Shown: positions 17,545-27,117 of the stretch, piece by piece
Layout of the letters: every line of letters starts with the position of its first letter
How positions within the stretch are numbered: position 1 is the first letter of the stretch
Assembly (NCBI GenBank): GCA_902478055.1
Contig: CABSJL010000001.1
Span: 62,001-126,000, forward strand
DNA length: 64,000 nucleotides
DNA from: an uncultured Veillonella sp.
GTDB lineage: Bacteria; Bacillota; Negativicutes; Veillonellales; Veillonellaceae
Reading direction: 5' to 3'
Made by a program: the position numbers and the translations under genes
The notes under the pieces: model-generated
What the model was told of the DNA's origin: nothing
What the model saw: the letters and a program-made list of their open reading frames with translations, nothing else
The model's database searches: none

Positions 17545-19256
17545 CCACTAAATTATATGCACCTACATTGCGTGAGGTTCCATCTGACGCTGATGTAGTT
17601 AGCCAACAGCTTATGCTTCGCGCAGGTTTTATGCGCAAAACTGCAAATGGTTTATATAGTTTTTTGCCATTGGGGTGGAGAAGTATCAAAAAAATTGAAG
17701 CCATTGTACGTGAAGAAATGGATCGTGCTAGTGCTCAAGAAATCATGATGCCTATCTTACAACCTGCAGAAATTTGGAAAGAGTCTGGCCGTTGGAACGC
17801 ATATGGCGCAGAAATGATGCGTATTAATGATCGTCATGATAATGAATTCTGCTTGGGGCCAACTCATGAAGAGATGATTACAACTCTTGTAAAAAATGAG
17901 ATTAACTCATATCGTCAATTACCAGTAAATTTATATCAAATCCAAAGTAAATTCCGTGATGAACGTCGTCCACGTTATGGTTTGATGCGTAGTCGCGAAT
18001 TTATTATGAAAGATGCATACTCCTTTGATGTGGATGAAGCTGGTTTAGACGAATCTTATAAATCCATGTATGATGCATATACACGTATTTTTACGCGTTG
18101 TGGTCTTACATTCCGTCCTGTAGAAGCTGATAGTGGTGCCATCGGTGGTAGTGGAACACATGAATTTATGGCAATTGCTGAAGCTGGTGAAGCTGATATT
18201 GTATATTGCACCAAATGTGACTATGCTGCAAATATTGAAATTGGTAAACCTGGTATTATGAAACAGGAAGAAGAAGCACTGCAAGAGTTATCCATTGTAG
18301 ATACTCCTAATGCTAGTACTATTGAAGCTGTGGCGGAAATGTTGAACTTACCACTACATAAAACTATCAAAGCTGTAGTATTCTCCATTGATGGTAAAGT
18401 GGTATTAGCAATTGTTCGTGGTGATCATGAAGTCAATGAAGTGGCAGTACAACATGCAGTTTTGGGTTCTGTAGAACCTGAAATGGCTACACCTGAAGAA
18501 TTAGAAAAAGTTGGCTTAACAGCTGGCTTCATCAGTCCAGTAGGATTAAAACAAACAGAGGAGTTTGCTATTGTTGTGGATGAATCTGTTATGGAATCTT
18601 ACAATGTTTGTGGCGGTGCCAATAAAAAAGATGCGCACTATGTTAATATCAACCCTAAACGTGACTTTAATGTAGAAGATATTATTGTTGCACCAATTCG
18701 TTTAATTACAGATGACGATGTTTGCCCAACTTGTGGTGGTGCATTAGAACATGCCAAAGGTATTGAGGTTGGTCAAGTATTTAAATTAGGCACAAAATAT
18801 TCTGAAGCATTACAAGCTACATTCTTAGACCAAAATGGTCGTCCTAATCCAATGATTATGGGCTGTTATGGCATTGGTGTATCTCGTACATTAGCTGCAG
18901 CTATTGAGCAATATCATGATGAAAATGGTATTATTTGGCCTCGTTCTATTGCACCATTTGAAGCTGTTATCGTACCTATTAATGCTAAAGATGAAGCGTT
19001 GATGTCAACAAGTCAAACCATTTATAGTGCATTACAAAATGCAGGTGTAGATGTGTTACTTGATGACCGTAAAGATCGAGCTGGTGTAAAATTTAAGGAT
19101 GCTGATTTAATTGGTTATCCACTTCGTATTACAGTAAGTAAAAATACACTTGAAAATAATGAAGTAGAAATTCAAATTCGTAAGTCTGGAGAGGCCATTA
19201 CATGTGCCATTGATTCTGTAGCAACTAAGGTTACTGAATTGCTTCAAGATTTATAA
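17538..19256 (+). CDS. proS: Prolyl-tRNA synthetase with editing domain
   Basis: It charges tRNA-Pro. This is the bacterial type: class II motif 2 (FRDERRPRYGLMRSREFIMKD is split here around residues 138-158), an inserted YbaK-like editing domain at about 235-380, motif 3 in MGCYGIGVSRTLAAAIEQ and a C-terminal anticodon-binding domain (VLLDDRKDRAGVKFKDADL). It has 572 residues, normal for this form. The ATG at 17538 follows GAGGAGTCTTT inside the ispG end. A strong terminator follows. No T-box is involved because the gene lies inside the operon. Confidence 0.97.
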   Translation: MLATKLYAPTLREVPSDADVVSQQLMLRAGFMRKTANGLYSFLPLGWRSIKKIEAIVREEMDRASAQEIMMPILQPAEIWKESGRWNAYGAEMMRINDRHDNEFCLGPTHEEMITTLVKNEINSYRQLPVNLYQIQSKFRDERRPRYGLMRSREFIMKDAYSFDVDEAGLDESYKSMYDAYTRIFTRCGLTFRPVEADSGAIGGSGTHEFMAIAEAGEADIVYCTKCDYAANIEIGKPGIMKQEEEALQELSIVDTPNASTIEAVAEMLNLPLHKTIKAVVFSIDGKVVLAIVRGDHEVNEVAVQHAVLGSVEPEMATPEELEKVGLTAGFISPVGLKQTEEFAIVVDESVMESYNVCGGANKKDAHYVNINPKRDFNVEDIIVAPIRLITDDDVCPTCGGALEHAKGIEVGQVFKLGTKYSEALQATFLDQNGRPNPMIMGCYGIGVSRTLAAAIEQYHDENGIIWPRSIAPFEAVIVPINAKDEALMSTSQTIYSALQNAGVDVLLDDRKDRAGVKFKDADLIGYPLRITVSKNTLENNEVEIQIRKSGEAITCAIDSVATKVTELLQDL

Positions 19257-19258
19257 TT

Positions 19259-19300
19259 AAATTGCGATTCTAGTGAATACTCATTAGGGTCGCAATTTTT
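19259..19300 (+). terminator. Rho-independent terminator after proS
   Basis: AAATTGCGA (19259-19267) pairs with TCGCAATTT (19290-19298), with an inner stem CTAGTGA/TCATTAG containing a G-U, and a run of five T's at 19296-19300. It ends the rpsB-proS operon. Confidence 0.85.
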
Positions 19301-19310
19301 CTATCTCATC

Positions 19311-19339
19311 TTGAATAAATTAGCTAAATCAGTCATAAT
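19311..19339 (+). promoter_or_regulatory. Promoter of the PHP-miaB-mutSL run
   Basis: TTGAAT (19311-19316) and CATAAT (19334-19339) are 17 bases apart, just after the proS terminator and 34 bases before the first start codon. This is a good match to a housekeeping sigma promoter. Confidence 0.65.
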
Positions 19340-19373
19340 TAAAAGATAGGATAATTGTAATGGGAGGTGCTCT

Positions 19374-20201
19374 ATGCTTGTAGATTTTCACATGCACTCT
19401 ATCTATTCTGATGGAGTTAAAAGTCCAGAGGAATTATTACGTCATGCATTAGATTGTAATCTATCTATGATGGCTTTGACTGATCATGATGAAATCGATG
19501 GTATTAAAGCATTGCGTACCGCTCAGGAACAATTAGATCCAGAGAAAACCATTAAAATTATTAATGGTTGTGAGTTTAGTGCTGATTATAAAGATAAATC
19601 GATTCATATTTTGGGCTATCGTTTTGATGAAACTAATAAAGAATTAAGAGATTTTATTGAGTATTTTAAATCAAAACGAGAAGAACGAATCGATGAGATT
19701 ATTAGACGTTGTAATAATGTTGGATATTTTATATCGAAAGATGAATTACTTAAAAAATTTCCTAAAACACAAGCTTATGGGCGTCCACATATTGGTCAAT
19801 TATTAATTGATGGTGGCTACGCTAAGGATATTAATGATGTGTTTAAAGGTATTCTTCGAAAAGATAGTCCTTGCTATGTGCCTAAGGTTAAGGTTGAGGT
19901 ACCATATATTATTGATATTATTCATAAAGCTGGAGGCCTTGCCGTTATGGCTCATCCTAAATTAGTATCTAGTGATGAGTATGTTGTAGAAATGTTAGCC
20001 TATGATTTTGATGGTATGGAAGTTTACCATACTAAACATAATGATGATGATGTGAAACGATATAAAACATTAGCAATAAAACATAACTTGTTTATTACAG
20101 GTGGTTCTGATTATCATGGTATTCCAGGAAAAGCACCCGATAAATTTGGAGACTACTTGGTATCATCTGAGAATGTATCAGAATTTATTAGTTTGTTATA
20201 A
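19374..20201 (+). CDS. PHP-domain phosphoesterase
   Basis: A 275-residue metal-dependent phosphoesterase. The PHP metal ligands are visible in order: VDFHMHSIYSDG at the N-terminus, LTDHDEIDG near residue 37, a Glu in GCEFSADY, MAHPK near 195 and GGSDYHG near 243. It resembles the YciV/RnaAM family, which acts on nucleoside 3',5'-bisphosphates and trims RNA 5' ends. The exact substrate cannot be read from the sequence. A GGGAGGTG site precedes the ATG by five bases. It is first in its operon. Confidence 0.85.
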   Translation: MLVDFHMHSIYSDGVKSPEELLRHALDCNLSMMALTDHDEIDGIKALRTAQEQLDPEKTIKIINGCEFSADYKDKSIHILGYRFDETNKELRDFIEYFKSKREERIDEIIRRCNNVGYFISKDELLKKFPKTQAYGRPHIGQLLIDGGYAKDINDVFKGILRKDSPCYVPKVKVEVPYIIDIIHKAGGLAVMAHPKLVSSDEYVVEMLAYDFDGMEVYHTKHNDDDVKRYKTLAIKHNLFITGGSDYHGIPGKAPDKFGDYLVSSENVSEFISLL

Positions 20202-20216
20202 ATAATGAGGTTGACT

Positions 20217-21092
20217 ATGGAAGTCGTTGCATTTGTAGGTAGTAGTGGCACTGGTAAAAGCCATCGTGCGCTCGTAGTTGCTCATGAAAACAATATTGAA
20301 TGTATTATCGATGATGGTATTTTAATTCACGATAATAAGATTGTAGCTGGTTTTTCTGCTAAGAAGGAATCTAGCCGATTAAAAGCTGTTCGTCGTGCCA
20401 TTTTCCAAGATGAAGTGCAAGTAAAATCAGTACGTGAGCAATTAGACAAAATCAATCCTAATAAACTTATGATTATTGGTACATCCGATAATATGGTTAA
20501 AAAAATTACGAAAGCATTAGGCTTGCAAGATCCTGATCGATATATTCGCATTGAGGACGTTGCTACGCCTAAAGAAATTGAAAGGGCACAACATGCTCGT
20601 CTAAAAGAAGGTAAACATATTATTCCGGTTCCAACGATGGAATTGAAACCTCACTTTAGAGGGTACTTAATTGATCCAATCAAAACTATGTGGCGTCGAC
20701 GTACATTAAAAAAACAAGACCAAGATACATTGGGGCAAATTGGGTCAGAAGGCTTTGAACGATCTGTAGTACGCCCTGCTTTCAGTTATTATGGACGACT
20801 CACCTTTGATGATGATGTAATTATTAAATTGATTCGCAATGGCCTTAAAAAAGTAGCTGGTGTTGATGAGTCTAGTATTATTTCTTTCAAAAAAGGTAAT
20901 AAAGGCCAAAATGGTCTAGTCGTAGATATGGCTGTTGTTATTGAACATGGTTATCCTGTTAAATCATTAATGCAACAGGTGCAAAAGTCTGTTCGTAATG
21001 AAATCGAATATATTACAGGCATGTCTATTGAACGGATGTCCATAAAAGTTAAAAATATTATAGAAACAAAACGTAAGATTGTTAAAGTATAG
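20217..21092 (+). CDS. P-loop ATPase fused to an Asp23/Gls24-like domain
   Basis: The start at 20217 is preferred because TGAGGTTGACT precedes it; an in-frame ATG at 20205 has no ribosome site. The 291-residue protein opens with a Walker A motif, VAFVGSSGTGKSH, residues 8-15 being GSSGTGKS. An NTPase-like region runs to about residue 110 (MIIGTSD may be a Walker B or sensor strand). A basic middle segment follows, and residues 185-285 look like an Asp23/Gls24 domain (GRLTFDDDVIIKLIRNGLKK, then VVDMAVVIEHGYPVKSLMQQ and VRNEIEYITGM). Asp23 proteins are linked to envelope stress, but the role of this fusion is unknown to me. It lies between the PHP gene and miaB. Confidence 0.75.
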   Translation: MEVVAFVGSSGTGKSHRALVVAHENNIECIIDDGILIHDNKIVAGFSAKKESSRLKAVRRAIFQDEVQVKSVREQLDKINPNKLMIIGTSDNMVKKITKALGLQDPDRYIRIEDVATPKEIERAQHARLKEGKHIIPVPTMELKPHFRGYLIDPIKTMWRRRTLKKQDQDTLGQIGSEGFERSVVRPAFSYYGRLTFDDDVIIKLIRNGLKKVAGVDESSIISFKKGNKGQNGLVVDMAVVIEHGYPVKSLMQQVQKSVRNEIEYITGMSIERMSIKVKNIIETKRKIVKV

Positions 21093-21100
21093 GAGTTAGA

Positions 21101-22417
21101 ATGAAGTCTTATTATATTTACACCTATGGTTGTCAAATGAATACTGCTGATTCTGAGCGCTTATCGCATCAGTTAGAATCTGTTGGCTATACACCTACAG
21201 AGGACGTAGAAACTGCAGATTTAATATTATTAAATACTTGTGCAGTACGTGAGAATGCAGAAACAAAAGTCTATGGCCGCATAGGTGAGCTAATGAGACT
21301 GAAGAGAAAAAATAAAAACTTGATTCTTGCTGTTACAGGATGCATGGCACAGAAGAATCAAGCAGAAATGTTTAAGCGCGCTCCACATATTGATATTGTC
21401 TTAGGTACTCATAATATTCAACATATTAATGAAATGATTGAAGAGGTACAACGAGGTCATACACATCAAATCAATGTAGACATGGATAATTCTGTATTGC
21501 CAGAATTGGAAGCAAAACCTAATGGTACCTTTTATGCATGGGTACCTATTATGAATGGATGCAATAAGTTCTGTACGTACTGCATCGTTCCTCACGTTCG
21601 TGGTAGAGAAATTAGTCGTCCTGTAGAGGCCATCGTAAAAGAGGTAACCGAACTAGGGGCAAAAGGGTTTAAAGAGATCACTTTATTGGGGCAAAATGTA
21701 AACTCTTATGGCTTAGATTTTAAAGATGGTACCGATTTTGGTACATTAGTGGACGCTCTCGATGGTATTCCAGGTATTGAACGTATACGTTATATGACAA
21801 GTCATCCTCAAGATATGACTAAATCTATGATAGATGCCCTTGGTCGATCTTCTAATATTGTTACTCATTTACATTTACCGATTCAATCTGGTTCGGATCG
21901 TATCTTGAAGAAAATGAACCGACATTATACAGTGGAGCATTATAAAGAACTACTTTCTTACTGTCGTGAGAAAATTAAAGATGTAGTTGTTACTACAGAT
22001 ATTATTGTCGGTTTTCCTGGGGAAACAGAGGAAGATTTCCAAGCTACTTTACAACTCTTAAAAGATGTTCGTTATGATATGGCATATACGTTTATCTATT
22101 CTAAACGTTCTGGTACGCCAGCAGCGACTATGGATGATCAAGTTCCAGAAGAGGTTAAACGCGTGCGTTTACAAACACTGATGGATGTACAAAATGAAAT
22201 CTCTTATGAACTAAATAAACCTATGGAAGGGCAAGTGTTTGATATTATTGTAGAGGGGCCAAGTCCTCGCGATGAAGATATGTGGTTTGGTCGGACATCG
22301 GGCAATAAAATGGTGTTATTCCCGAAAGACGATTCTTTATCAATTGGCGAAACTGTACCTGCCTATATTGATAAAGCACAAACTTGGGTTTGCTACGGTA
22401 CAATACAAAAGGGGTAA
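21101..22417 (+). CDS. miaB: tRNA-2-methylthio-N6-dimethylallyladenosine synthase
   Basis: It adds the methylthio group to i6A37 of tRNAs reading U-starting codons, after MiaA has added the isopentenyl group; miaA is 5.5 kb downstream in the same run. The N-terminal UPF0004 domain supplies three Cys (TYGCQMNTADSE, LNTCAVREN, VTGCMAQ). The radical SAM CxxxCxxC is CNKFCTYC. A TRAM domain ends the 438-residue protein. YGCQMN and the C-terminus separate it from MtaB, which is also in this window. TAGGAGTTAGA precedes the ATG. Confidence 0.96.
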   Translation: MKSYYIYTYGCQMNTADSERLSHQLESVGYTPTEDVETADLILLNTCAVRENAETKVYGRIGELMRLKRKNKNLILAVTGCMAQKNQAEMFKRAPHIDIVLGTHNIQHINEMIEEVQRGHTHQINVDMDNSVLPELEAKPNGTFYAWVPIMNGCNKFCTYCIVPHVRGREISRPVEAIVKEVTELGAKGFKEITLLGQNVNSYGLDFKDGTDFGTLVDALDGIPGIERIRYMTSHPQDMTKSMIDALGRSSNIVTHLHLPIQSGSDRILKKMNRHYTVEHYKELLSYCREKIKDVVVTTDIIVGFPGETEEDFQATLQLLKDVRYDMAYTFIYSKRSGTPAATMDDQVPEEVKRVRLQTLMDVQNEISYELNKPMEGQVFDIIVEGPSPRDEDMWFGRTSGNKMVLFPKDDSLSIGETVPAYIDKAQTWVCYGTIQKG

Positions 22418-22419
22418 GT

Positions 22420-25053
22420 ATGGCAAAAAAGCAAACACCTATGATGGAGCAGTATTTAGATATTAAATCTAGATATTCTGAAGAATTACTGTTCTTTCGG
22501 TTAGGTGACTTTTATGAATTATTTAATGATGATGCATTAATTGCATCTCGTGAACTTAATATAACCTTAACCGGTCGCCCAACAGGAGATGAGGAACGCA
22601 CACCGATGTGTGGCGTTCCTTTTCATGCTGCTGAAAGCTATATAGAAACATTGGTAAAAAAAGGTTATAAGGTTGCTATTTGTGAACAATTAGAAGATCC
22701 TAAAGCAGTTAAAGGCATCGTTAAGCGTGACGTTATTAAGGTCATTACACCAGGGACTGTAATGACTGAAAATGGCAATGATGCACGGTCAAACAATTTT
22801 TTATCGTTATTTTATATGGTAAAAGATGCATGGATACTCGTATTTTCAGATGTATCTACTGGGGAAGTTATTTGGCATCGTATTACTGATTGTGAAAAAC
22901 GAAGTGATATGTTTGATGCACTCAGTATGTATCGTCCAAGTGAAATTATATTGCCTGAAGGAACTGTATTACCGCAAGATATAAAAGACTTTATGGATAA
23001 TCAATTCAGCAATATTGTATTATCTCCATTTAGTACATATCATACACAACGAGAGGTAGCGGAAAAAGCAGTTACTCACTTTGGTGATTTAGGCCTTATG
23101 GAAGAGGATGTATGGGAAGCATTAGGGTATATGCTTTTATATTTAGAGGATATTATTAAGACTGAAATTTCCCATATTAACTATGTACATCAATTGAGTG
23201 TAGGTAATCGTCTAATCTTAGATACATCTTCCTTACGTCATCTTGAAATTACCCATAATTTACGTGATGGCGGTCAAAAAGGTACATTACTCGATGTACT
23301 TGATCGAACATTGACACCAATGGGGGCGCGCCTATTAAAACAATGGCTTGAAAGTCCGTTGACTGATGTAAATCAAATTCAACGTAGACAAGCTGCCGTA
23401 GCAGAACTTATTACACGCGGTGCTGAACGGTCTCATATGCGTAGCTTATTAGATTGTATTTATGATTTTGAGCGCATCGTAGGTCGTGTAGAAACAGGTT
23501 CTGTGTCACCTAGAGATTTAACGGCTCTTCGTGAATCTCTAGCAGTATTGCCAGATATTAAAAATGTATTAGGCACATGTTCAAGCTTGGCCTTAACCTC
23601 TATTAATGAACGCATTCAAGATCATAAAGACATTTATAATTTATTATGTCGTGCTATTGCTGACCAACCAGCATTGACATTAAAAGAAGGCCGAGTTATT
23701 AAAGATGGTTTCAATCCAGATTTAGATGAACTACGTTCTTTAGCTACTAATAGTGAGCAATGGCTGGCTAAGATGGAAGCCGACATTAAAGAGGCTACTG
23801 GTTTATCTAAAATTAAAACTGGTTATAATAAGGTATTTGGATATTACTTTGAAGTATCCCATAGTAAATCTGAACAAGTACCTGATTACTTTATTCGAAA
23901 ACAAACTTTAGCTAATGCAGAGCGTTATATTACGCCTGAGTTAAAGGAATTTGAAATCAAAATTCTTAGCGCTAAAGACAAGATAATCGCTTTAGAGCAT
24001 GAATTATATCAACAATTACGAAATGATATAAAACTTGTTATTAAAGATGTACAAGAAACAGCTCGTGCTCTTGCTGAGCTTGATGTATTGTGTTCTTTGG
24101 CACTAGTAGGTTACGAAGAAAATTATATTTGCCCTACCATCGTAATGAATGGCCAAATCAATATTCGAGATGGTCGTCATCCTGTAATTGAAAAATTCTT
24201 GAAGCGTGAAGTTTTTGTACCAAATGATATCGTTTTAAATCATGATGATGAGGAATTCTTGCTCATTACAGGTCCTAATATGGCCGGTAAATCAACATAT
24301 ATGCGTCAAGCTGCTATTTTGATGATTATGGCTCAAATAGGCTCCTTTATTCCTGCCCGTGAAGCATCTATTTCTCCAGTGGATCGCATCTTTACCCGTG
24401 TAGGTGCTAGTGATGATATTTCTACTGGTCAAAGTACGTTCATGGTAGAAATGAAAGAGGTAGCCTATATTTTAGAGAATGCTACACATAACAGCTTAAT
24501 CATCTTAGATGAAATTGGTCGTGGCACTAGTACATTTGATGGTTTAAGTATCGCTCAAGCTGTAGTTGAGCATATTTGTAAGCATATTCACGGCAAGACA
24601 TTATTTGCTACCCATTACCATGAGCTAATTAGTTTAGAAGAAAGCTATAGTAAATTAAAGAATTACACTGTAGCTGTAAAAGAAAAAGGTAAGGATGTTG
24701 CATTCTTGCGCCGCATCATCAGAGGTGGCGCAGATCGAAGCTATGGTATTCATGTAGCGAGATTGGCAGGATTGCCAAATTCTGTGTTAAAACGTGCAGA
24801 GGTAATTTTGGAATCTTTGGAAGACCAAAGTCATGATGCTAGTGATTTAAATAATCGTGTTATGGGAGCTCAACTTAATAATGTCGTGAAGCCAGTTACT
24901 AAACAAGTGAGTGATTCTTCACTAGGTAACTTATTTACTCATTCTGTAGTCGATAGCTTACTCGAAGTGGATGTAATGAGTATGACACCGATTGAAGCAT
25001 TAAATAAATTATATGAACTACAAGAGGAGGCTCGTAAAGGAGGCGGGAAATAA
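22420..25053 (+). CDS. mutS: DNA mismatch repair ATPase MutS
   Basis: It recognises mismatches and small loops. The start at 22420 follows AAAAGGGGTAAGT, and the in-frame extension upstream lies inside miaB. The N-terminal mismatch-binding motif is present: FFRLGDFYELFNDDA with the F-x-E of the intercalating Phe. The ATPase has Walker A GPNMAGKSTYMRQ, DISTGQSTFMVEM, Walker B DEIGRGTSTFDG and the ATHYHEL switch. With 877 residues it is full length, and the C-terminal residues LLEVDVMSMTPIEALNKLYE match the small tetramerisation/beta-clamp region. Its stop overlaps the mutL start (TAATG). Confidence 0.97.
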   Translation: MAKKQTPMMEQYLDIKSRYSEELLFFRLGDFYELFNDDALIASRELNITLTGRPTGDEERTPMCGVPFHAAESYIETLVKKGYKVAICEQLEDPKAVKGIVKRDVIKVITPGTVMTENGNDARSNNFLSLFYMVKDAWILVFSDVSTGEVIWHRITDCEKRSDMFDALSMYRPSEIILPEGTVLPQDIKDFMDNQFSNIVLSPFSTYHTQREVAEKAVTHFGDLGLMEEDVWEALGYMLLYLEDIIKTEISHINYVHQLSVGNRLILDTSSLRHLEITHNLRDGGQKGTLLDVLDRTLTPMGARLLKQWLESPLTDVNQIQRRQAAVAELITRGAERSHMRSLLDCIYDFERIVGRVETGSVSPRDLTALRESLAVLPDIKNVLGTCSSLALTSINERIQDHKDIYNLLCRAIADQPALTLKEGRVIKDGFNPDLDELRSLATNSEQWLAKMEADIKEATGLSKIKTGYNKVFGYYFEVSHSKSEQVPDYFIRKQTLANAERYITPELKEFEIKILSAKDKIIALEHELYQQLRNDIKLVIKDVQETARALAELDVLCSLALVGYEENYICPTIVMNGQINIRDGRHPVIEKFLKREVFVPNDIVLNHDDEEFLLITGPNMAGKSTYMRQAAILMIMAQIGSFIPAREASISPVDRIFTRVGASDDISTGQSTFMVEMKEVAYILENATHNSLIILDEIGRGTSTFDGLSIAQAVVEHICKHIHGKTLFATHYHELISLEESYSKLKNYTVAVKEKGKDVAFLRRIIRGGADRSYGIHVARLAGLPNSVLKRAEVILESLEDQSHDASDLNNRVMGAQLNNVVKPVTKQVSDSSLGNLFTHSVVDSLLEVDVMSMTPIEALNKLYELQEEARKGGGK

Positions 25054-27116
25054 TGGCAACCATTCATGTATTGGATGAAACCACAATCAATAAGATAGCT
25101 GCTGGTGAAGTTGTGGAACGTCCCGCATCAGTTATTAAAGAGCTCATTGAAAACTCCATTGATGCGTCCGCCACTAATATTGAGGTTGAAATCGGCGATG
25201 GCGGTGTAGCTTACATGAGGATTACCGATAATGGTATCGGTATGACAGAGGAAGATGCACGCCTGGCAATTTTGCGTCATGCTACCTCTAAAATACAACA
25301 GGTAGAGGATTTATTTGATATAGCATCCCTCGGCTTTCGTGGGGAGGCTTTGGCTAGTATTGCCTCGGTGTCTCATTTTTCTTTGACTACACGTAAAGCT
25401 GACTCTGATTTGGGCACTCGTATTACCGTAGATGGTGGTACTTTCATCGATTGTATTCCTTATGGTGCGGCACCTGGTACGACAATTGAAATTAAAGATT
25501 TGTTTTATAATACGCCAGCACGTCGCAAATTCTTGAAAACAGAGCGTACCGAATCTTCTAAAATTCAAGATATTGTAGGCAAACTGGCCCTTAGTAACCC
25601 ACATATTTCTTTTAAACTCATCGTAGATGACCGTGTGGCTATTATTACGCCTGGAAACGGCAATATTGGTGATACGGTAGCCGCATTATATGGCTATAAA
25701 ACGAAAGATGATATTTTCACTGTTGCTTATGAAAGTGACTCTATTTATATCGATGGTGTAGTGAGTAAACCAACACTTCTTAAAAGTACAAGAATTTGGC
25801 AAACTATTATCGTTAATAACCGTGTTATTTCCGATAAAACAATAATGAAGGCTATCGATAATGCTTACCATGCATTATTACCTAAAAACGGTCATCCTTT
25901 AGTGGTACTTAATATTACTGTACCTGCTGGTATGGTTGATATTAACGTTCATCCACGAAAGAGTGAAGTAAAATTCTCAGATGATAAGATAATATTTAAA
26001 GCTGTTTATCATGGTATTTTAAACGCCTTAAATAATCCTCTCCATGAGCGATACGAACGAGAATCATCTTCTTATATAAATGGCACAATTAATAATGGAG
26101 CTGATTTCCGCAATAACGAAACCAATAGTAATGACGTAAATACTAACAGGAATGCTACAGTTACTAATTCTAGTTCTTATGGTAGTTTATCTCATCATGG
26201 CAATAGTACATATGATTCGTATAGAATACCTTCTGTTGTACAAGATGAGATACAGTCTGCTGAGCATATAGCTACTGCGGTAGATTATGACAAAGTATTT
26301 GGTAGTCGCCGTACTAAAGGATACGAAGTCATGCGCGGTGAGACTACACAGTTTGTAGAGAGTCTTAAAACTAAGGGTTTTACACCACCTCCGCCAAAGG
26401 CTACTTATGAACAGTCGTCCTTTACAGACGAAAGCTTCGATGCTGTTCCTACTGAATATACTAGTTATACGAAGGAAGACGTTGATAAATTTAAGTCTTT
26501 AGCTCAAGATATTCGTAAAGAAAATACAGAGGAGCGTACTATTCAAAATTCTGGATTCTTACCTATGGGGCAAGTCGCTTCTTGTTATATTTTGGCTAAA
26601 AAGGGTGATGATCTCTACATAATAGACCAACACGCAGCTCATGAACGTGTACGTTATGATAAACTTTGTAAGTCTTCTGAATCCATTCCTATGCAATCTA
26701 TTCTGGTGCCTCAATATAGTGAGGCTACAGATGATGAAATGAATTTGGTAGAGGAAGAGCGTGAAACCTTACTAGATCTTGGGTTTGATGTAGAGTTAGG
26801 TGGTCCTACGAAAATTAAATTGGTAGGGGCTCCTGTAGATTTAGTAGAGTCAAAGGCTTTTGAAATTCTCCAATATGTATTTTCTTACTTACACGAACAC
26901 CAACAGCCTACCAAGGCTCAGTTACGTCATGAAATGCTAGCGTATGCATCTTGTAGAGGAGCCATTAAGGCAGGTCATAATTTAAATATGTATCAAATGA
27001 CTACCTTAATTGAGGATCTCTTTAGTACAGAGAAACCGTACGTATGCCCTCATGGTCGTCCAACGATAATCAAGTTTACACCTGATGAATTAGGTAAATT
27101 ATTCTTACGGTCTTAA
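25053..27116 (+). CDS. mutL: DNA mismatch repair protein MutL with endonuclease domain
   Basis: It links MutS to strand incision. The GHKL ATPase has KIAAGEVVERPASVIKELIE, NSIDA, DNGIGM and GFRGEALASI. A low-complexity Asn/Ser/Thr-rich linker (about residues 335-385) connects to the dimerisation/endonuclease domain. That domain carries DQHAAHERVRYD (near 26625) where the usual motif is DQHAx2Ex4E, so the last acid is Asp rather than Glu. The SCRGAIKAGH and CPHGRPTII motifs complete the metal site. The organism therefore probably uses MutL nicking rather than MutH/Dam. Length is 687 residues. Confidence 0.96.
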   Translation: MATIHVLDETTINKIAAGEVVERPASVIKELIENSIDASATNIEVEIGDGGVAYMRITDNGIGMTEEDARLAILRHATSKIQQVEDLFDIASLGFRGEALASIASVSHFSLTTRKADSDLGTRITVDGGTFIDCIPYGAAPGTTIEIKDLFYNTPARRKFLKTERTESSKIQDIVGKLALSNPHISFKLIVDDRVAIITPGNGNIGDTVAALYGYKTKDDIFTVAYESDSIYIDGVVSKPTLLKSTRIWQTIIVNNRVISDKTIMKAIDNAYHALLPKNGHPLVVLNITVPAGMVDINVHPRKSEVKFSDDKIIFKAVYHGILNALNNPLHERYERESSSYINGTINNGADFRNNETNSNDVNTNRNATVTNSSSYGSLSHHGNSTYDSYRIPSVVQDEIQSAEHIATAVDYDKVFGSRRTKGYEVMRGETTQFVESLKTKGFTPPPPKATYEQSSFTDESFDAVPTEYTSYTKEDVDKFKSLAQDIRKENTEERTIQNSGFLPMGQVASCYILAKKGDDLYIIDQHAAHERVRYDKLCKSSESIPMQSILVPQYSEATDDEMNLVEEERETLLDLGFDVELGGPTKIKLVGAPVDLVESKAFEILQYVFSYLHEHQQPTKAQLRHEMLAYASCRGAIKAGHNLNMYQMTTLIEDLFSTEKPYVCPHGRPTIIKFTPDELGKLFLRS

Positions 27117-27117
27117 T

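Noticed and set aside
19257..19373. T-box leader near proS or the hom operon
   Set aside because: No T-box sequence or specifier hairpin is present. The gap after proS holds a plain terminator and promoter, and hom is preceded by only 24 bases.
22272..22466. Overlapping 64-codon frame across the miaB-mutS junction
   Set aside because: It is an out-of-frame reading through the end of miaB and the start of mutS, without a ribosome site.
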